Assembly: GCF_900142625.1 (NCBI RefSeq)
Contig: NZ_FRBN01000029.1
Span: 1 to 38,096 of the forward strand
DNA: 38,096 nt
Direction of reading: 5' to 3'
From: Roseovarius marisflavi
GTDB lineage: Bacteria; Pseudomonadota; Alphaproteobacteria; Rhodobacterales; Rhodobacteraceae
The notes beneath the pieces are model-generated. The model worked only from the letters and a program-made list of their open reading frames with translations, ran no database searches and had not been told where the DNA came from. Within the stretch, counting starts at the first letter, position 1, and every line of letters begins with the position of its first letter. Position numbers and translations under genes: made by a program. Shown piece after piece: positions 1-8,919 of the stretch.

Positions 1-164
1 CCGCGTGCCTTTTCTTCGGGCGCGCCGTCGATCTGATCATAGGCTTTGAAATCGCCGAAGTATTTCGTGATCGCAGCCGTCAACGTCGTCTTGCCGTGGT
101 CAACGTGACCAATGGTGCCGATGTTTACGTGCGGTTTTGAGCGGTCAAACTTTGCCTTAGCCAT
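1..164 (-). CDS. tuf: Elongation factor Tu, N-terminal part (cut by window edge)
   Basis: EF-Tu is the GTPase that delivers aminoacyl-tRNA to the ribosome. The visible 54 residues begin [20 protein letters not shown] and contain the P-loop GHVDHGKTT, which is diagnostic of EF-Tu. The gene runs off the left edge. The start is the ATG whose complement lies at 162-164. No fusA precedes it: the neighbour upstream is a lipoprotein gene. This copy is therefore probably the one outside the rpsL-rpsG-fusA operon (inference; two tuf copies are common in proteobacteria). The 131-nt gap upstream shows no strong promoter or Shine-Dalgarno that I can defend. Confidence 0.97.
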   Translation of the reverse strand, partial: MAKAKFDRSKPHVNIGTIGHVDHGKTTLTAAITKYFGDFKAYDQIDGAPEEKAR

Positions 165-295
165 ATTTCAGGGCGCCTTGTCAGTTGGGGGGCCCAGAGG
201 CCCGGTTATCTACTCCGCGCGCCGTCTATTGGGTTGCGCCGGGAAAATCAAGCCCAACTTGGCCGCTGAAGCCGCTGCCCTGCACCACGTTGTAT

Positions 296-1003
296 CTACT
301 CGGCCACAGGCGCGGCAAGTTCCGGCTCTTCGATGACTTTTGAAGCGGCGGTGAACTGTTCCGCGGCACTGAGCACCTCTGGGGCGAGCGTCTCATCCGC
401 CGCAGAGGCGTCGGCCTCGTCGGATGCATCCGACGCTGGGCGGCTCTTGCCCTTGGCCGGGTTGCCGTCATTCTCGAACCAGCCAAGATCGTTATTCTGA
501 TTCTGCAGCCAGTTCTGAATCTGCTTGGCGGCATTCCGGCTCAGATTGAGCATCTGTGTTTCCTTGCTCTGGGTCAGACCCGAGCCAAGCAATGTCGGGC
601 CGGAAATGGTTTCGACCACTGTCACCGTATGGGGTTTTTCGTTGAGCTTTATGCCCGCCGCATCGTCCCAGACGGTGACCTTGAGGATCAGCGCCGATTT
701 CGGCGAGACCACAAGAGGCACGCCCGGAATCGCAAGCACATAGCCCTCGACGCTCACCCCGAGATGATACAGCTTGGAGCCATCATAGCGGCCAAAGCGA
801 TCCGACATCGCCGTGGTCATTGCCGCGATCCATTCCTCCTTGGTCGCCTCGCGCGAGGCCGGCCCCTTGGTCAGGTTCGGCGCAACAACCACGTTATGCC
901 CAAGATGAAAGTTGCCCAGATAGGCCGGCGCCTCATCAAGATCATTGGGATTGGTGCAGCCGGTGATCAGAACCAGCCCGAGAAGGGCGAAAAGGCGGGT
1001 CAT
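296..1003 (-). CDS. Predicted lipoprotein of unknown function
   Basis: A 235-residue protein starting MTRLFALLGLVLITGC, a short signal peptide with a type II (lipobox) cleavage site at I-T-G-C16. It is therefore expected to be lipid-anchored. The start at 1003 is chosen over an in-frame ATG 63 nt further upstream because it places the signal peptide at the N-terminus and has AAGGAA about 8 nt before it. The middle (about residues 20-180) looks like a beta-rich soluble domain. The C-terminal 50 residues are acidic and alanine-rich and look disordered. I do not recognise a named family. It resembles conserved Rhodobacteraceae lipoproteins with no assigned function. It is divergent from the P450 gene. 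Confidence 0.8.
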   Translation of the reverse strand: MTRLFALLGLVLITGCTNPNDLDEAPAYLGNFHLGHNVVVAPNLTKGPASREATKEEWIAAMTTAMSDRFGRYDGSKLYHLGVSVEGYVLAIPGVPLVVSPKSALILKVTVWDDAAGIKLNEKPHTVTVVETISGPTLLGSGLTQSKETQMLNLSRNAAKQIQNWLQNQNNDLGWFENDGNPAKGKSRPASDASDEADASAADETLAPEVLSAAEQFTAASKVIEEPELAAPVAE

Positions 1004-1066
1004 AGGGCAATTCCTTGGAAATGGCGTTGGCGCTGGATACAACAGCACTGCGCCCTTCGCAATCAT

Positions 1067-1095
1067 TTGCCCAAATACGACGCCGCCCCTATATA
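1067..1095 (+). promoter_or_regulatory. Candidate sigma70 promoter of the P450 gene
   Basis: TTGCCC at 1067-1072, a 17-nt spacer and TATATA at 1090-1095 match a housekeeping promoter. Transcription would start near 1102, about 20 nt before the P450 ATG. This is a sequence match only. Confidence 0.5.
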
Positions 1096-1120
1096 CTGGG
1101 GATCAGCAGAAAGGTGCCCG

Positions 1121-2506
1121 ATGCAACCCGCAGCCCCGTCACCCGCCTCCACAAGCCCGGTTCATGCACATCCCGTCAAAGTACCGCTCGTCACCGAACC
1201 GATGAACGTTTTCGCCAGCCTCAGGGCCGCGCGCGCGAATGTGTTGTCGATCATCCCGGCCATCGCCACCCGCCAGCCGATGGTGTCAGGACGCACCGGC
1301 AAACGCTGGCACATGGTGATGGACCCGGATGCGATCCGCCGGATGCTCTTGGGGAATCTTGACGATTATCCAAAGTCGCTGGTCACCAAGAATCTGCTGC
1401 GCCCGGCGATTGGCGAATCGCTTTTCATCGCCGAGGGCGCGCATTGGCGCTGGCAGAGGCGTACGGCCGCGCCGGTGTTTTCGCATCGCAACATGATGGC
1501 GCTTGCCCCGATCATGACCGCCGCCGCCGAACGGTCCTGTGCGCGTCTCGCCGAGGCCGGCCCGCGCGCGGTGGATATGGCCGCCGATATGGTGCGCACC
1601 ACCTTTGATATAATCGCCGATGTCACCTTTTCCGACGATGGCACCTTTGACGCCGACGCGGTGCATCGCGGGATTGATGCCTATATCTCGGATGCCGGCA
1701 AAATCTCTTTGTTTGATATCCTCGGCCTGCCCGACTGGGTGCCGCGCCCGGCGCGGATCATGTCGGGGGGCAGTGTGTCGGCGATGAAGCGCGTTGCCGA
1801 TGAGGCGGTCGAGGCACGCCGCGCCCGTGGGCCAGAGGGCGTGCCCGACCTGCTCGATTTGTTGATCGCGGGCGAAGACCCCGAAACCCACCGCAGGATG
1901 GACACCGCCGAACTGCGTGACAACCTGTTGACCTTTATCGTCGCGGGCCATGAAACGACCGCTCTGACGCTGGCCTGGTCTCTTTATCTTTGTGCGTATG
2001 ATCAGGGCGTTCAGGACCGTGCCCGCGCCGAGGCGCAAAGCGTGCTCAATGGCCGCGCCGCCACGGGCGAGGATGTGGCCGCCCTGCCCTATGTCCGACA
2101 GATCATCGACGAGGCCCTGCGACTCTATCCGCCTGCGGGGATTATATCGCGCACGGCGCAGGCCGCAGATACCCTGTGTGGGCGCGAGGTACGCCGCGGT
2201 GATACGGTGATCATTCCGATCTATGCGCTGCACCGCAATCACCTGCTCTGGGACGACCCCGACAGCTTTCGCCCGGATCGTTTTGCCGATCGCAAGGCGG
2301 TGCCGCGCTATGCCTACCTGCCGTTTGGCGACGGGCCGCGAATTTGCATCGGGGCAAGCTTTGCCCTGCAAGAGGCCGTGATTATTCTGGCAACGCTGTT
2401 GTCGCGCTTTCGCTTTACCCCTGTGGCCGGGCGAGACCCGAAGCCGGTCATGATCCTGACGCTGCGCCCCGAAGGCGGTGTCTTGCTTGAGGCGGAGCCG
2501 GTTTAG
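1121..2506 (+). CDS. Cytochrome P450
   Basis: Soluble 461-residue haem monooxygenase. Diagnostic motifs are present in order: the I-helix oxygen-activation motif AGHETT at residues 275-280, the K-helix E331-A-L-R334, and the haem loop [11 protein letters not shown] at 401-411 with the thiolate ligand C409. There is no membrane anchor. The ATG at 1121 is chosen because AAAGG lies just upstream and the P450 fold begins soon after; the frame stays open far upstream only because it is antisense to the lipoprotein gene. No ferredoxin or reductase gene is adjacent, so redox partners must be supplied elsewhere. Substrate cannot be read from the sequence. It converges on the hydroxybutyryl-CoA dehydrogenase gene. 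Confidence 0.95.
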   Translation: MQPAAPSPASTSPVHAHPVKVPLVTEPMNVFASLRAARANVLSIIPAIATRQPMVSGRTGKRWHMVMDPDAIRRMLLGNLDDYPKSLVTKNLLRPAIGESLFIAEGAHWRWQRRTAAPVFSHRNMMALAPIMTAAAERSCARLAEAGPRAVDMAADMVRTTFDIIADVTFSDDGTFDADAVHRGIDAYISDAGKISLFDILGLPDWVPRPARIMSGGSVSAMKRVADEAVEARRARGPEGVPDLLDLLIAGEDPETHRRMDTAELRDNLLTFIVAGHETTALTLAWSLYLCAYDQGVQDRARAEAQSVLNGRAATGEDVAALPYVRQIIDEALRLYPPAGIISRTAQAADTLCGREVRRGDTVIIPIYALHRNHLLWDDPDSFRPDRFADRKAVPRYAYLPFGDGPRICIGASFALQEAVIILATLLSRFRFTPVAGRDPKPVMILTLRPEGGVLLEAEPV

Positions 2507-2514
2507 AGCGCTCC

Positions 2515-2544
2515 GCGCGGGAGTATTTATGGAAAGATGAAAGC
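2515..2544. repeat. Diverged copy of the dispersed GGGATATTT element
   Basis: GCGGGAGTATTTATGGAAAG followed by ATGAAAG lies between two convergent genes. It resembles the better-conserved copies at 22351, 29638, 29797 and 32696 but is the most divergent one. Read on the minus strand it directly follows the hydroxybutyryl-CoA dehydrogenase gene. Confidence 0.45.
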
Positions 2545-2557
2545 GAGAGCGGCTGCC

Positions 2558-3433
2558 CTAGCGCGTGGGCACCGGTGTCTCGTCGCGATAGTCATAAAAG
2601 CCGCGCCCGGTCTTGCGCCCAAGCCAGCCGGCCTCGACATATTTGGTGAGCAAGGGACAGGGCCGGTACTTGGTATCGGCCAGCCCGTCGTGCAGCACAT
2701 TCATGATGGCAAGGCAGGTATCCAGACCGATGAAATCGGCCAGTTCGAGCGGGCCCATCGGGTGATTGGCCCCAAGCTTGAGCGACTCGTCGATGGATTT
2801 GACGTTTCCGACCCCTTCATAGAGCGTATAGACCGCTTCGTTGATCATCGGCATCAGGATGCGGTTGACGATAAAGGCCGGGAAATCCTCGGCCGAAGCG
2901 GCGGTTTTGCCAAGCTTCTCAACCACCGCAAGACAAGAGTCATAGGTTTCGCGATCGGTGGCAATGCCGCGAATGAGCTCGACCAGCTGCATCACCGGGA
3001 CCGGGTTCATGAAGTGAAACCCCATGAATTTTTCCGGGCGGTCGGTGCGGCTTGCCAGCCGGGTGATCGAGATCGACGAGGTGTTCGAGGTCAGGATGGT
3101 GTGGGGCTGAAGATGCGGCAGCAATTCGTCGAAAATCGCCTGCTTGACCGGCTCGCGTTCGGTCGCGGCCTCGATCACGAGGTCGGTCGCGCCAAGGTCG
3201 GTCAGGGTCTGGGTGGTGGTGATCCGGGCCATGGCCGCATCCATGTCGTCCTGGCTGATTTTCTCGCGGCTGACCTGGCGGTCAAGGTTCTTGCGGATCA
3301 GATCAACGGCATTTTTCAACGCTTCGCCGCTGATATCGTTGAGCAGCACATCATAGCCCGCTAGCGCCATCACATGGGCGATGCCATTGCCCATCTGCCC
3401 TGCGCCGACCACGCCAATTTTCGCAATATCCAT
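2558..3433 (-). CDS. 3-hydroxybutyryl-CoA dehydrogenase
   Basis: NAD(P)-dependent oxidation or reduction at C3 of short 3-hydroxyacyl-CoA (acetoacetyl-CoA and 3-hydroxybutyryl-CoA). The 291-residue protein is the usual length for the stand-alone enzyme. It has a Rossmann motif GVVGAGQMGNG (residues 7-17), the catalytic region GFHFMNPVPVM with H140, and the C-terminal 3HCDH domain with LGANHPMGPLELADFIGLD. The ATG at 3433 is preferred over one 33 nt upstream because AGGGA lies 7 nt before it and the fold starts at MDIAKIGVVG. It is a single gene. It could serve acetoacetyl-CoA metabolism, including acetoacetate released by the carnitine route elsewhere in this window (inference). Confidence 0.93.
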   Translation of the reverse strand: MDIAKIGVVGAGQMGNGIAHVMALAGYDVLLNDISGEALKNAVDLIRKNLDRQVSREKISQDDMDAAMARITTTQTLTDLGATDLVIEAATEREPVKQAIFDELLPHLQPHTILTSNTSSISITRLASRTDRPEKFMGFHFMNPVPVMQLVELIRGIATDRETYDSCLAVVEKLGKTAASAEDFPAFIVNRILMPMINEAVYTLYEGVGNVKSIDESLKLGANHPMGPLELADFIGLDTCLAIMNVLHDGLADTKYRPCPLLTKYVEAGWLGRKTGRGFYDYRDETPVPTR

Positions 3434-3581
3434 CTGCCCGTCCCTGCCGTTGTTCGTCCCTAGCATAGGCCCCGTCCGGGGCAGGCTGCAAGAGCCGGAA
3501 ACCGCTAAAAACAGGGGTTAATTTTAGCTTTAGGGATTTCTCAACGGAAATGCGCGAATCCTGTTCCCGGGTGAGTTAAAA

Positions 3582-4427
3582 ATGGGGGGCGTTATGGCCT
3601 TTGAACGGATGGGGCGGCAGCCCCTTGACTATATGCCTGTGCGCTATGGGACATCAAAACTGCTGTTTCGTGGGCCGCAACAGGTCTTGAGCACCGAATA
3701 CGTGGCCTGTCTCGGGGGCACGGAAACTTATGGCAAATTCATCGACCGGCCCTACCCGGATCTTCTGGAACGGCAATTGGGCATGGCCTGTGTCAATTTC
3801 GGCTGGGCCAATGCCGGGGTCGATGCGTTTTTAAAGGATGACGGGCTTATCGACCTGGCGCGGAATGCAGAGGCCGTGGTGCTTCAAATCCCCTGCGCGA
3901 TGAACCTGACCAATCCGTTTTACCGGGTGCATCCGCGCCGCAATGACCGGTTTTTACAGGCAACGGATCGCATGCGGCGGCTTTATCCCGAGATGGATTT
4001 TACCGAATTCAACTTTACCCGCCACATGATGGCGCGGCTGAACCAGATTGCGCCGGAACGCTTTTCGGTATTGCGCGAGGGGCTGCAAGACACCTGGGTC
4101 GAGCGCATGGAACAGTTGTTGGAGCGGATTGAACGGCCCGTTGTGTTGCTGTGGTTCGCCAGCCACAAGCCAGGGCGCGGCGATGGCCCCGCCGATATCG
4201 CCAATGACCCCGCCTTTGTCAGCCGCGCGATGCTGAACAAGATCGCCAAGCACGCCGCGCGACTGGTTGAGGTGGTGATAAGCCGCGCCGCGCGCGAACA
4301 GGGCACGCGCGGCATGCGCTTTGCCCCGATGGAAGAAACGGTTGCCGCCGAGCTGCCCGGTCCGCTGGCCCATAGTCAGGTCTCCAAGGCGCTTTTGCCG
4401 ACGCTGACCGAGGTGTTAACCGAATAG
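3582..4427 (+). CDS. DUF6473 family protein, function unknown
   Basis: A 281-residue soluble protein with the block [14 protein letters not shown] near residues 42-55 and [11 protein letters not shown] near 71-81. This pattern matches what I recall of DUF6473, a family largely seen in Rhodobacteraceae. The spacing of G-G-T-E-T and the later N-x-G-x-x-N-A-G is reminiscent of SGNH-hydrolase blocks, but I cannot identify a complete triad. The start may be 3582 or the ATG four codons later at 3594. It converges with etfA, and a strong hairpin lies between them. No function is known to me. Confidence 0.75.
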   Translation: MGGVMAFERMGRQPLDYMPVRYGTSKLLFRGPQQVLSTEYVACLGGTETYGKFIDRPYPDLLERQLGMACVNFGWANAGVDAFLKDDGLIDLARNAEAVVLQIPCAMNLTNPFYRVHPRRNDRFLQATDRMRRLYPEMDFTEFNFTRHMMARLNQIAPERFSVLREGLQDTWVERMEQLLERIERPVVLLWFASHKPGRGDGPADIANDPAFVSRAMLNKIAKHAARLVEVVISRAAREQGTRGMRFAPMEETVAAELPGPLAHSQVSKALLPTLTEVLTE

Positions 4428-4441
4428 GCGCAAACAACGAA

Positions 4442-4474
4442 AAAGGCCCGCGCATGAAATCTGCGCGGGCCTTT
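4442..4474 (-). terminator. Intrinsic terminator between convergent DUF6473 gene and etfA
   Basis: A perfect 13-bp stem, AAAGGCCCGCGCA pairing with TGCGCGGGCCTTT around a 7-nt loop. On the minus strand the stem runs into five T residues just after the etfA stop; on the plus strand only three T follow. It probably serves etfBA mainly and may act in both directions. Confidence 0.85.
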
Positions 4475-4498
4475 CCAATTCGAACGGCAAGGCCGGTA

Positions 4499-5425
4499 TC
4501 AGAGCTTTTCGACAAGCTCCGGCACGGCAGTGAAGAGATCGGCGACGAGGCCGAAATCGGCGACCTGGAAGATCGGCGCTTCTTCGTCCTTGTTGATCGC
4601 GACGATGATCTTGCTGTCTTTCATGCCCGCGAGGTGCTGAATCGCGCCGGAGATGCCGACCGCGACATAAAGGTTCGGCGCCACGACCTTGCCGGTCTGG
4701 CCGACCTGCCAGTCATTCGGCGCATAGCCCGAATCGACCGCGGCGCGGCTTGCGCCGACAGCGGCACCAAGCTTGTCCGCGAGGCTTTCGATCAGCGCGA
4801 AGTCGTCCTTGGAGCCGACACCGCGACCGCCCGAAACCACGACACCCGCCGAGGTAAGCTCGGGGCGGTCCGAGGCCGCGACCTTGTCCTCAACCCATTC
4901 CGACAGGCCCGGATTGGCAACCGCCGAAATCGTCTCGATCGGGGCAGCGCCCTGTTCGCCGGCGGCGTCAAAGGTCGATGTGCGGAACGAGATGACCTTC
5001 TTGGCATCGCGCGACTTCACGGTCTGAATGGCGTTGCCGGCGTAAATCGGGCGCTCGAAGGTGTCTGCATCGACAACGCCGGAGGCATCCGAAATAACCA
5101 TCACATCCAAAAGCGCCGCGACACGCGGCAGCACATTCTTGGCGTCGGTCGTGGCCGGGGCAACGATGTGGCTGTAATCGCTTGCAAGGCTGACGATCAG
5201 CGCCGCAGTGGGTTCCGCCAAACGGTGCCCAAGCGAGGCATCTTCGGCGACCAGCACCTTGGAAACGCCCGCGATTTTCGCCGCGCCCTCACCAGCGGCG
5301 GCGGCGGATGCGCCACAGCACAACACGGTTACATCGCCAAGTTTCGCGGCCGCCGTCACGGCCTTGGCGGTGGCGTCGATCGACAGTTCACCATCGGTGA
5401 CTTCTGCGAGAAGTAGAACAGACAT
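4499..5425 (-). CDS. etfA: Electron transfer flavoprotein subunit alpha
   Basis: The FAD-binding subunit of ETF, which accepts electrons from acyl-CoA and related dehydrogenases and passes them to ETF:quinone oxidoreductase. It has 308 residues, the normal length. The C-terminal FAD domain shows the family signature [16 protein letters not shown] and then [12 protein letters not shown]. The N-terminal domain begins [14 protein letters not shown]. Its ATG overlaps the etfB stop codon by one base (TAATG), so translation is coupled. Two acyl-CoA dehydrogenases in this window (mcd and the carnitine-operon enzyme) are likely electron donors (family knowledge plus inference). Confidence 0.97.
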   Translation of the reverse strand: MSVLLLAEVTDGELSIDATAKAVTAAAKLGDVTVLCCGASAAAAGEGAAKIAGVSKVLVAEDASLGHRLAEPTAALIVSLASDYSHIVAPATTDAKNVLPRVAALLDVMVISDASGVVDADTFERPIYAGNAIQTVKSRDAKKVISFRTSTFDAAGEQGAAPIETISAVANPGLSEWVEDKVAASDRPELTSAGVVVSGGRGVGSKDDFALIESLADKLGAAVGASRAAVDSGYAPNDWQVGQTGKVVAPNLYVAVGISGAIQHLAGMKDSKIIVAINKDEEAPIFQVADFGLVADLFTAVPELVEKL

Positions 5426-6183
5426 TACACGGCCCCCGCTTCTTTGAGTTTTGCAACAAGCTCGTCCACCGAGCCGACGATGATCCCCGCCGCGCGGCTG
5501 TCGGGCTCTGACGTGCCGGTGATTTCAAGGCGCGGGGTGACATCGACGGCGTAATCGGCGGCGGTTTTCTCATCCAGCGGCTTTTTCTTGGCCTTCATGA
5601 TGTTGGGAAGGCTCGCATAGCGCGGCTCGTTCAGGCGCAGATCGACCGACACGATGGTCGGCATGCTGACCTTGATGGTCTGAAGACCGCCGTCAACTTC
5701 GCGGGTCACAACGGCGCTGTCACCGTCGATATCAAGCTTGGAGGCAAAGGTTGCCTGGCTCCAGCCCAGAAGCGCCGAGAGCATCTGGCCTGTGGCGTTC
5801 ATGTCGTTGTCGATCGCCTGCTTGCCGCAGAGCACGACGCCGGGCTGTTCCTCGTCGATCACCGCCTTGAGGATCTTGGCCACGGCCAAAGGCTCGATAT
5901 CGGTGTGAACGTCATCCGCCGCAATCACCAGAATCGCGCGATCCGCGCCCATCGCCAGCGCGGTGCGCAGCGTTTCCTGGGCCTGCTTGACACCGATCGA
6001 AACGGCGATCACCTCATCGGCCTTGCCGGCCTCTTTCAGGCGGATGGCCTCTTCAACGGCGATCTCGTCAAACGGGTTCATCGACATTTTGACATTGGCT
6101 AGATCGACACCGCTGCCGTCCGCCTTGACGCGGACCTTAACGTTATAATCGATCACGCGTTTGACAGGTACGAGCACCTTCAT
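5425..6183 (-). CDS. etfB: Electron transfer flavoprotein subunit beta
   Basis: AMP-binding partner of EtfA; 252 residues starting [20 protein letters not shown]. It contains the conserved [11 protein letters not shown] and, near residue 185, the family signature [20 protein letters not shown], which includes the loop that docks onto partner dehydrogenases. An ATG two codons upstream (6189) is possible. I prefer 6183 because AGGGAG is better spaced from it and homologues start there. First gene of the etfB-etfA operon. Confidence 0.96.
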   Translation of the reverse strand: MKVLVPVKRVIDYNVKVRVKADGSGVDLANVKMSMNPFDEIAVEEAIRLKEAGKADEVIAVSIGVKQAQETLRTALAMGADRAILVIAADDVHTDIEPLAVAKILKAVIDEEQPGVVLCGKQAIDNDMNATGQMLSALLGWSQATFASKLDIDGDSAVVTREVDGGLQTIKVSMPTIVSVDLRLNEPRYASLPNIMKAKKKPLDEKTAADYAVDVTPRLEITGTSEPDSRAAGIIVGSVDELVAKLKEAGAV

Positions 6184-6325
6184 TGGCATGGTCTCCCTCA
6201 GAATGATGAAGAGCCGACGACTCTTCGGTAAAACTATCTTGCGCGTTGATACCGGGTCTGGCGCAGGTGAAACAGGGCAAAATCGTCACGTTAGCGTCTC
6301 ACGACGTCGCGTTTCCGGTTTTGAG

Positions 6326-6340
6326 CGCAAGAATCTTGCG
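6326..6340. promoter_or_regulatory. Palindrome upstream of etfB, possible operator
   Basis: CGCAAGA-A-TCTTGCG is a perfect 7+1+7 palindrome in the gap between the adenosyltransferase and etfB, about 143 nt before the etfB start. It has the size of a dimeric-regulator site. There is no T tract, so a terminator is less likely. The role is inferred only. Confidence 0.3.
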
Positions 6341-6370
6341 AGAGTGTTTCAGGCCGCTGCCTTGGCGTAT

Positions 6371-6943
6371 TTATCGGTTCGCGCCCGGAATCCACAAAAC
6401 ATCGTCTTTGCCGCCGTTATTGGCCATGCGCGAGGCGACGAAGAACCAGTCGCTCAGACGGTTGAGATATTTCACCGCCGCCTCATTCACCTGTTCGATT
6501 GTGGCCAATTCCACCGTCAGCCGCTCGGCCCGGCGCGACACGGTGCGACAGAGATGCAAATGCGCCGCAAGCGCCGATCCGCCCGGCAGGATGAAGCTGC
6601 GCAGCGGTTCAAGATGCTTGTTCATCGCGTCGATTTCCGCCTCAAGCCGGTCCACCTGACTGGCGGCCATGCGCAGCGGCGGGTAGTCTGATTCTGCGTC
6701 CTTTTCCATATCCGGGCGGCACAGATCGGCGCCGAGATCGAAAAGATCGTTCTGAATGCGCGCAAGCGCCTCATCGGTCTCGCCCTCGGCGGCAAGCCGG
6801 GCAAGGCCGACGGTCGCGTTGACCTCATCCACCGTGCCATAGGCGGTGACGCGCGCCGAATGCTTGGCCACCCGCGAGCCATTGCCAAGCGCGGTTTCCC
6901 CGGCATCGCCGGTGCGCGTGTAAATCTTGTTCAATACGACCAT
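6371..6943 (-). CDS. PduO-type ATP:cob(I)alamin adenosyltransferase
   Basis: Transfers the adenosyl group of ATP to cob(I)alamin to make coenzyme B12. The 190-residue protein has the N-terminal ATP-binding block KIYTRTGDAGETALGNG, YGTVDEVNA near residue 35, and the C-terminal block FILPGGSALAAHLHLCRTVSRRAER, split here as FILPGGSALAAHLHL and CRTVSRRAER, which carries the conserved arginine and acidic residues of the PduO family. It starts 4 nt after the stop of the HIG1-type gene, whose last codons provide its AGGGGGG ribosome-binding site. Adenosylcobalamin would be needed by ethylmalonyl-CoA and methylmalonyl-CoA mutases, which fits the mcd gene in this window (inference). Confidence 0.95.
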   Translation of the reverse strand: MVVLNKIYTRTGDAGETALGNGSRVAKHSARVTAYGTVDEVNATVGLARLAAEGETDEALARIQNDLFDLGADLCRPDMEKDAESDYPPLRMAASQVDRLEAEIDAMNKHLEPLRSFILPGGSALAAHLHLCRTVSRRAERLTVELATIEQVNEAAVKYLNRLSDWFFVASRMANNGGKDDVLWIPGANR

Positions 6944-6947
6944 TAGG

Positions 6948-7154
6948 TTAGCCCCCCTGCCTGCGGTAATAGACGAAAATAAGGATTAGTACGATGGCAA
7001 CGGCCTGCGCGATAAGGCGCCATTGCATGAATTTATTCGACCGTTTGGCGTTCTCGACTCCCTCTTTGCCAAAGGTGCTTATCCCCCTGATCAGGATCAC
7101 CGCAACGGCAATACAGGCAACAGCCACGAGGATGAAAAGCGGGTCTTGCAGCAT
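6948..7154 (-). CDS. Small twin-transmembrane protein, HIG1 domain
   Basis: 68 residues with two hydrophobic helices (about 5-24 and 48-63) separated by the polar loop STFGKEGVENAKRSNKFMQW. The R-x-N-K-x-M-x-x-R pattern before the second helix is typical of bacterial HIG1-domain proteins (related to respiratory supercomplex factors). It should sit in the inner membrane. It is the first gene of a two-gene operon with the adenosyltransferase, an arrangement common in alphaproteobacteria as I recall. The exact role in bacteria is not established. Confidence 0.85.
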   Translation of the reverse strand: MLQDPLFILVAVACIAVAVILIRGISTFGKEGVENAKRSNKFMQWRLIAQAVAIVLILIFVYYRRQGG

Positions 7155-7273
7155 GAGATCGTCCTTTCCGAGTCGGTCCTAAGGGCCACATGTAGGCGCG
7201 CCGGGGCAAAAAGCGAAAGGGAAATCATGACGCAGCCCCAATGCGCGGCCGACACGCAAGAGCCGGACCAGCC

Positions 7274-8101
7274 CTAGCCCTTGCTTGTCACCCAATCAAG
7301 CGCCCGCACGGGCAGAACGCGACGCAGCGTGCCCATCAAATGCGTCGGCGTCGTCACGTAATAGCGCGGCTTCGGGCGCCGGGCCTCCAGGGCACGCACA
7401 AGCACATTGGTCACCGCCGAGGCGGGCCATTGCGGCCCCTTGCTGCTGCCCTTGTAAAGCTGGTCCAGAAGGGTGGCGCGATATTCCTCGACCCTCGCGG
7501 AATTCTCCCAATCCACCCATTTCTCGAATTGCTTGATCGCATTGGCGCGAAACGGCGTGTCGATCGGGCCGGGATCAATGATCGAGACATGAATACCCGT
7601 CCCCTGAAGCTCCATGCGCATCGCATCGCTCATCCCCTCAAGGGCAAACTTGGTCGCCACATAGGCCCCGCGCCATTTCATCGCCACAAGCCCCAAAACC
7701 GAAGAGCATTGCACAATCCGCCCCGCCCCTTGGGCGCGCATCACCGGGATCACCCGACGTGTCAGATCATGCCAGCCGATGAAATTGGCCTGAAAAATCG
7801 CGCGCATCGCCGCGGTCGGGATATCCTCGACCGGTCCGGCAATCGCATAGGCGCCGTTGTTGAACAGCGCATCAAGCCGCCCGCCGGTCGCCTCAAGCAC
7901 CTCTGCAAGGCCCGCCTCGATGCTCGCCTCATCCTCATAGTCGATCCTCGGGCTGTCGAACCCCTCATCGCGCAGGCGCGCGCAATCTGCCTCTTTGCGG
8001 CAAGAGGCAAACACCCGCCAGCCAAGCGCCCGAAGCGCGTGGGCCGCATCATAGCCGATGCCCGTCGAGCAGCCGGTGATCAAAATGGTTTTTTCAGTCA
8101 T
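7274..8101 (-). CDS. Short-chain dehydrogenase/reductase
   Basis: Classical SDR of 275 residues. The NAD(P)-binding motif TGCSTGIG lies at residues 9-16, the NNGAYA block near 81, and the catalytic set S133/S134, Y147-x-x-x-K151 follows in order. Substrate cannot be deduced. The C-terminal region past residue 200 (RVLPVRALDWVTSKG at the end) resembles SDRs annotated broadly as fatty-acid or retinol-type reductases. The ribosome-binding site is weak. It follows the SH3-protein gene by 37 nt on the same strand, so the two may be co-transcribed. Confidence 0.9.
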   Translation of the reverse strand: MTEKTILITGCSTGIGYDAAHALRALGWRVFASCRKEADCARLRDEGFDSPRIDYEDEASIEAGLAEVLEATGGRLDALFNNGAYAIAGPVEDIPTAAMRAIFQANFIGWHDLTRRVIPVMRAQGAGRIVQCSSVLGLVAMKWRGAYVATKFALEGMSDAMRMELQGTGIHVSIIDPGPIDTPFRANAIKQFEKWVDWENSARVEEYRATLLDQLYKGSSKGPQWPASAVTNVLVRALEARRPKPRYYVTTPTHLMGTLRRVLPVRALDWVTSKG

Positions 8102-8138
8102 GGCGCCGTTCTGACCTGCGCCGTCGGCCGATGCAAGC

Positions 8139-8756
8139 CTAGTTTGCCGCCGTCAAAAGCCGATCCGCCATCCAGCCGATCCGCCCGGTCTCAAGCACCT
8201 TGAGCTTGATCCAGCCATTGCCGGGATCGCGCAACACGATCACTTCGGTGCCACGTGTCACCTGTCCGACCCGGCCATAGTTGGTGCCGGGGCCGGTGCG
8301 CATGTTCACCTTGGTGCCGGTCACTTCGCGGATATCGCGGCTTTGCGCCAGGCTGTCCTGCACGGTCTCGACCTGCTCTGCTGTGGCGTCAAGTTCGGGG
8401 GTTTCGGGCACTGCGGCGGGCGCGGCCTTGACCGTTGGCACGTTTATCACGGCGGCGACCTGCGCCGTTGGCACGGCCTCGGCAGAGGCAAGCGTGACCG
8501 CCACGCGTTTGCCCACCGTCAGGCCGAGATCATGCAATGAGGTGATGGTTCGCGTCGCGGATGTATCGGGCGCGACCGCGCCATCTTGCGAAAGCTCAAT
8601 CACATTCACCCGCAGCGGACGCGGCTTGGGGCGTTGATTATCAAGAACCGCACGCGCCTGAATCGAATTGGCGCTCGGGCGGTACTCGGCCCCATCACTG
8701 AGGACGTAAAAAGACCAGCCCAGAAATGCAAAACTCACAATAATAAAGCGCCACAT
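8139..8756 (-). CDS. SH3-domain protein with N-terminal membrane anchor
   Basis: 205 residues. The N-terminus MWRFIIVSFAFLGWSFYVL is a signal anchor. It is followed by about 110 residues of low-complexity, alanine/valine-rich linker and a C-terminal bacterial SH3 (SH3_3) domain near 140-203 with TKVNMRTGPGTNYGRVGQV and NGWIKL. The predicted location is periplasmic, tethered to the inner membrane. Bacterial SH3 domains usually bind peptidoglycan or peptides. No enzyme domain is present, so it may be a targeting or wall-binding factor. It is divergent from parC. Confidence 0.85.
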   Translation of the reverse strand: MWRFIIVSFAFLGWSFYVLSDGAEYRPSANSIQARAVLDNQRPKPRPLRVNVIELSQDGAVAPDTSATRTITSLHDLGLTVGKRVAVTLASAEAVPTAQVAAVINVPTVKAAPAAVPETPELDATAEQVETVQDSLAQSRDIREVTGTKVNMRTGPGTNYGRVGQVTRGTEVIVLRDPGNGWIKLKVLETGRIGWMADRLLTAAN

Positions 8757-8919
8757 CGCGCATCCCCCACATAACCCACAAAATTTATCTAAAAGCTTGG
8801 CAGCTAGGGATCATAATATGCGATTCGCGCCTGCCGTTCAGGGGGAAATCCGAAAACTTTCGCGCGCTGTGGTTTCTATGTGCTTTACGCGGATTTGCAC
8901 GGCGGTTATCACCGCATCT

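Noticed and set aside
629..1120. N-terminal extension of the P450 frame
   Set aside because: It is antisense to the lipoprotein gene and its promoter region; the promoter and ribosome-binding site point to ATG 1121.
7227..7277. 16-codon ORF with an AAAGGGAAA ribosome-binding site
   Set aside because: Too short to judge, it ends inside the SDR stop on the other strand, and no context supports it.
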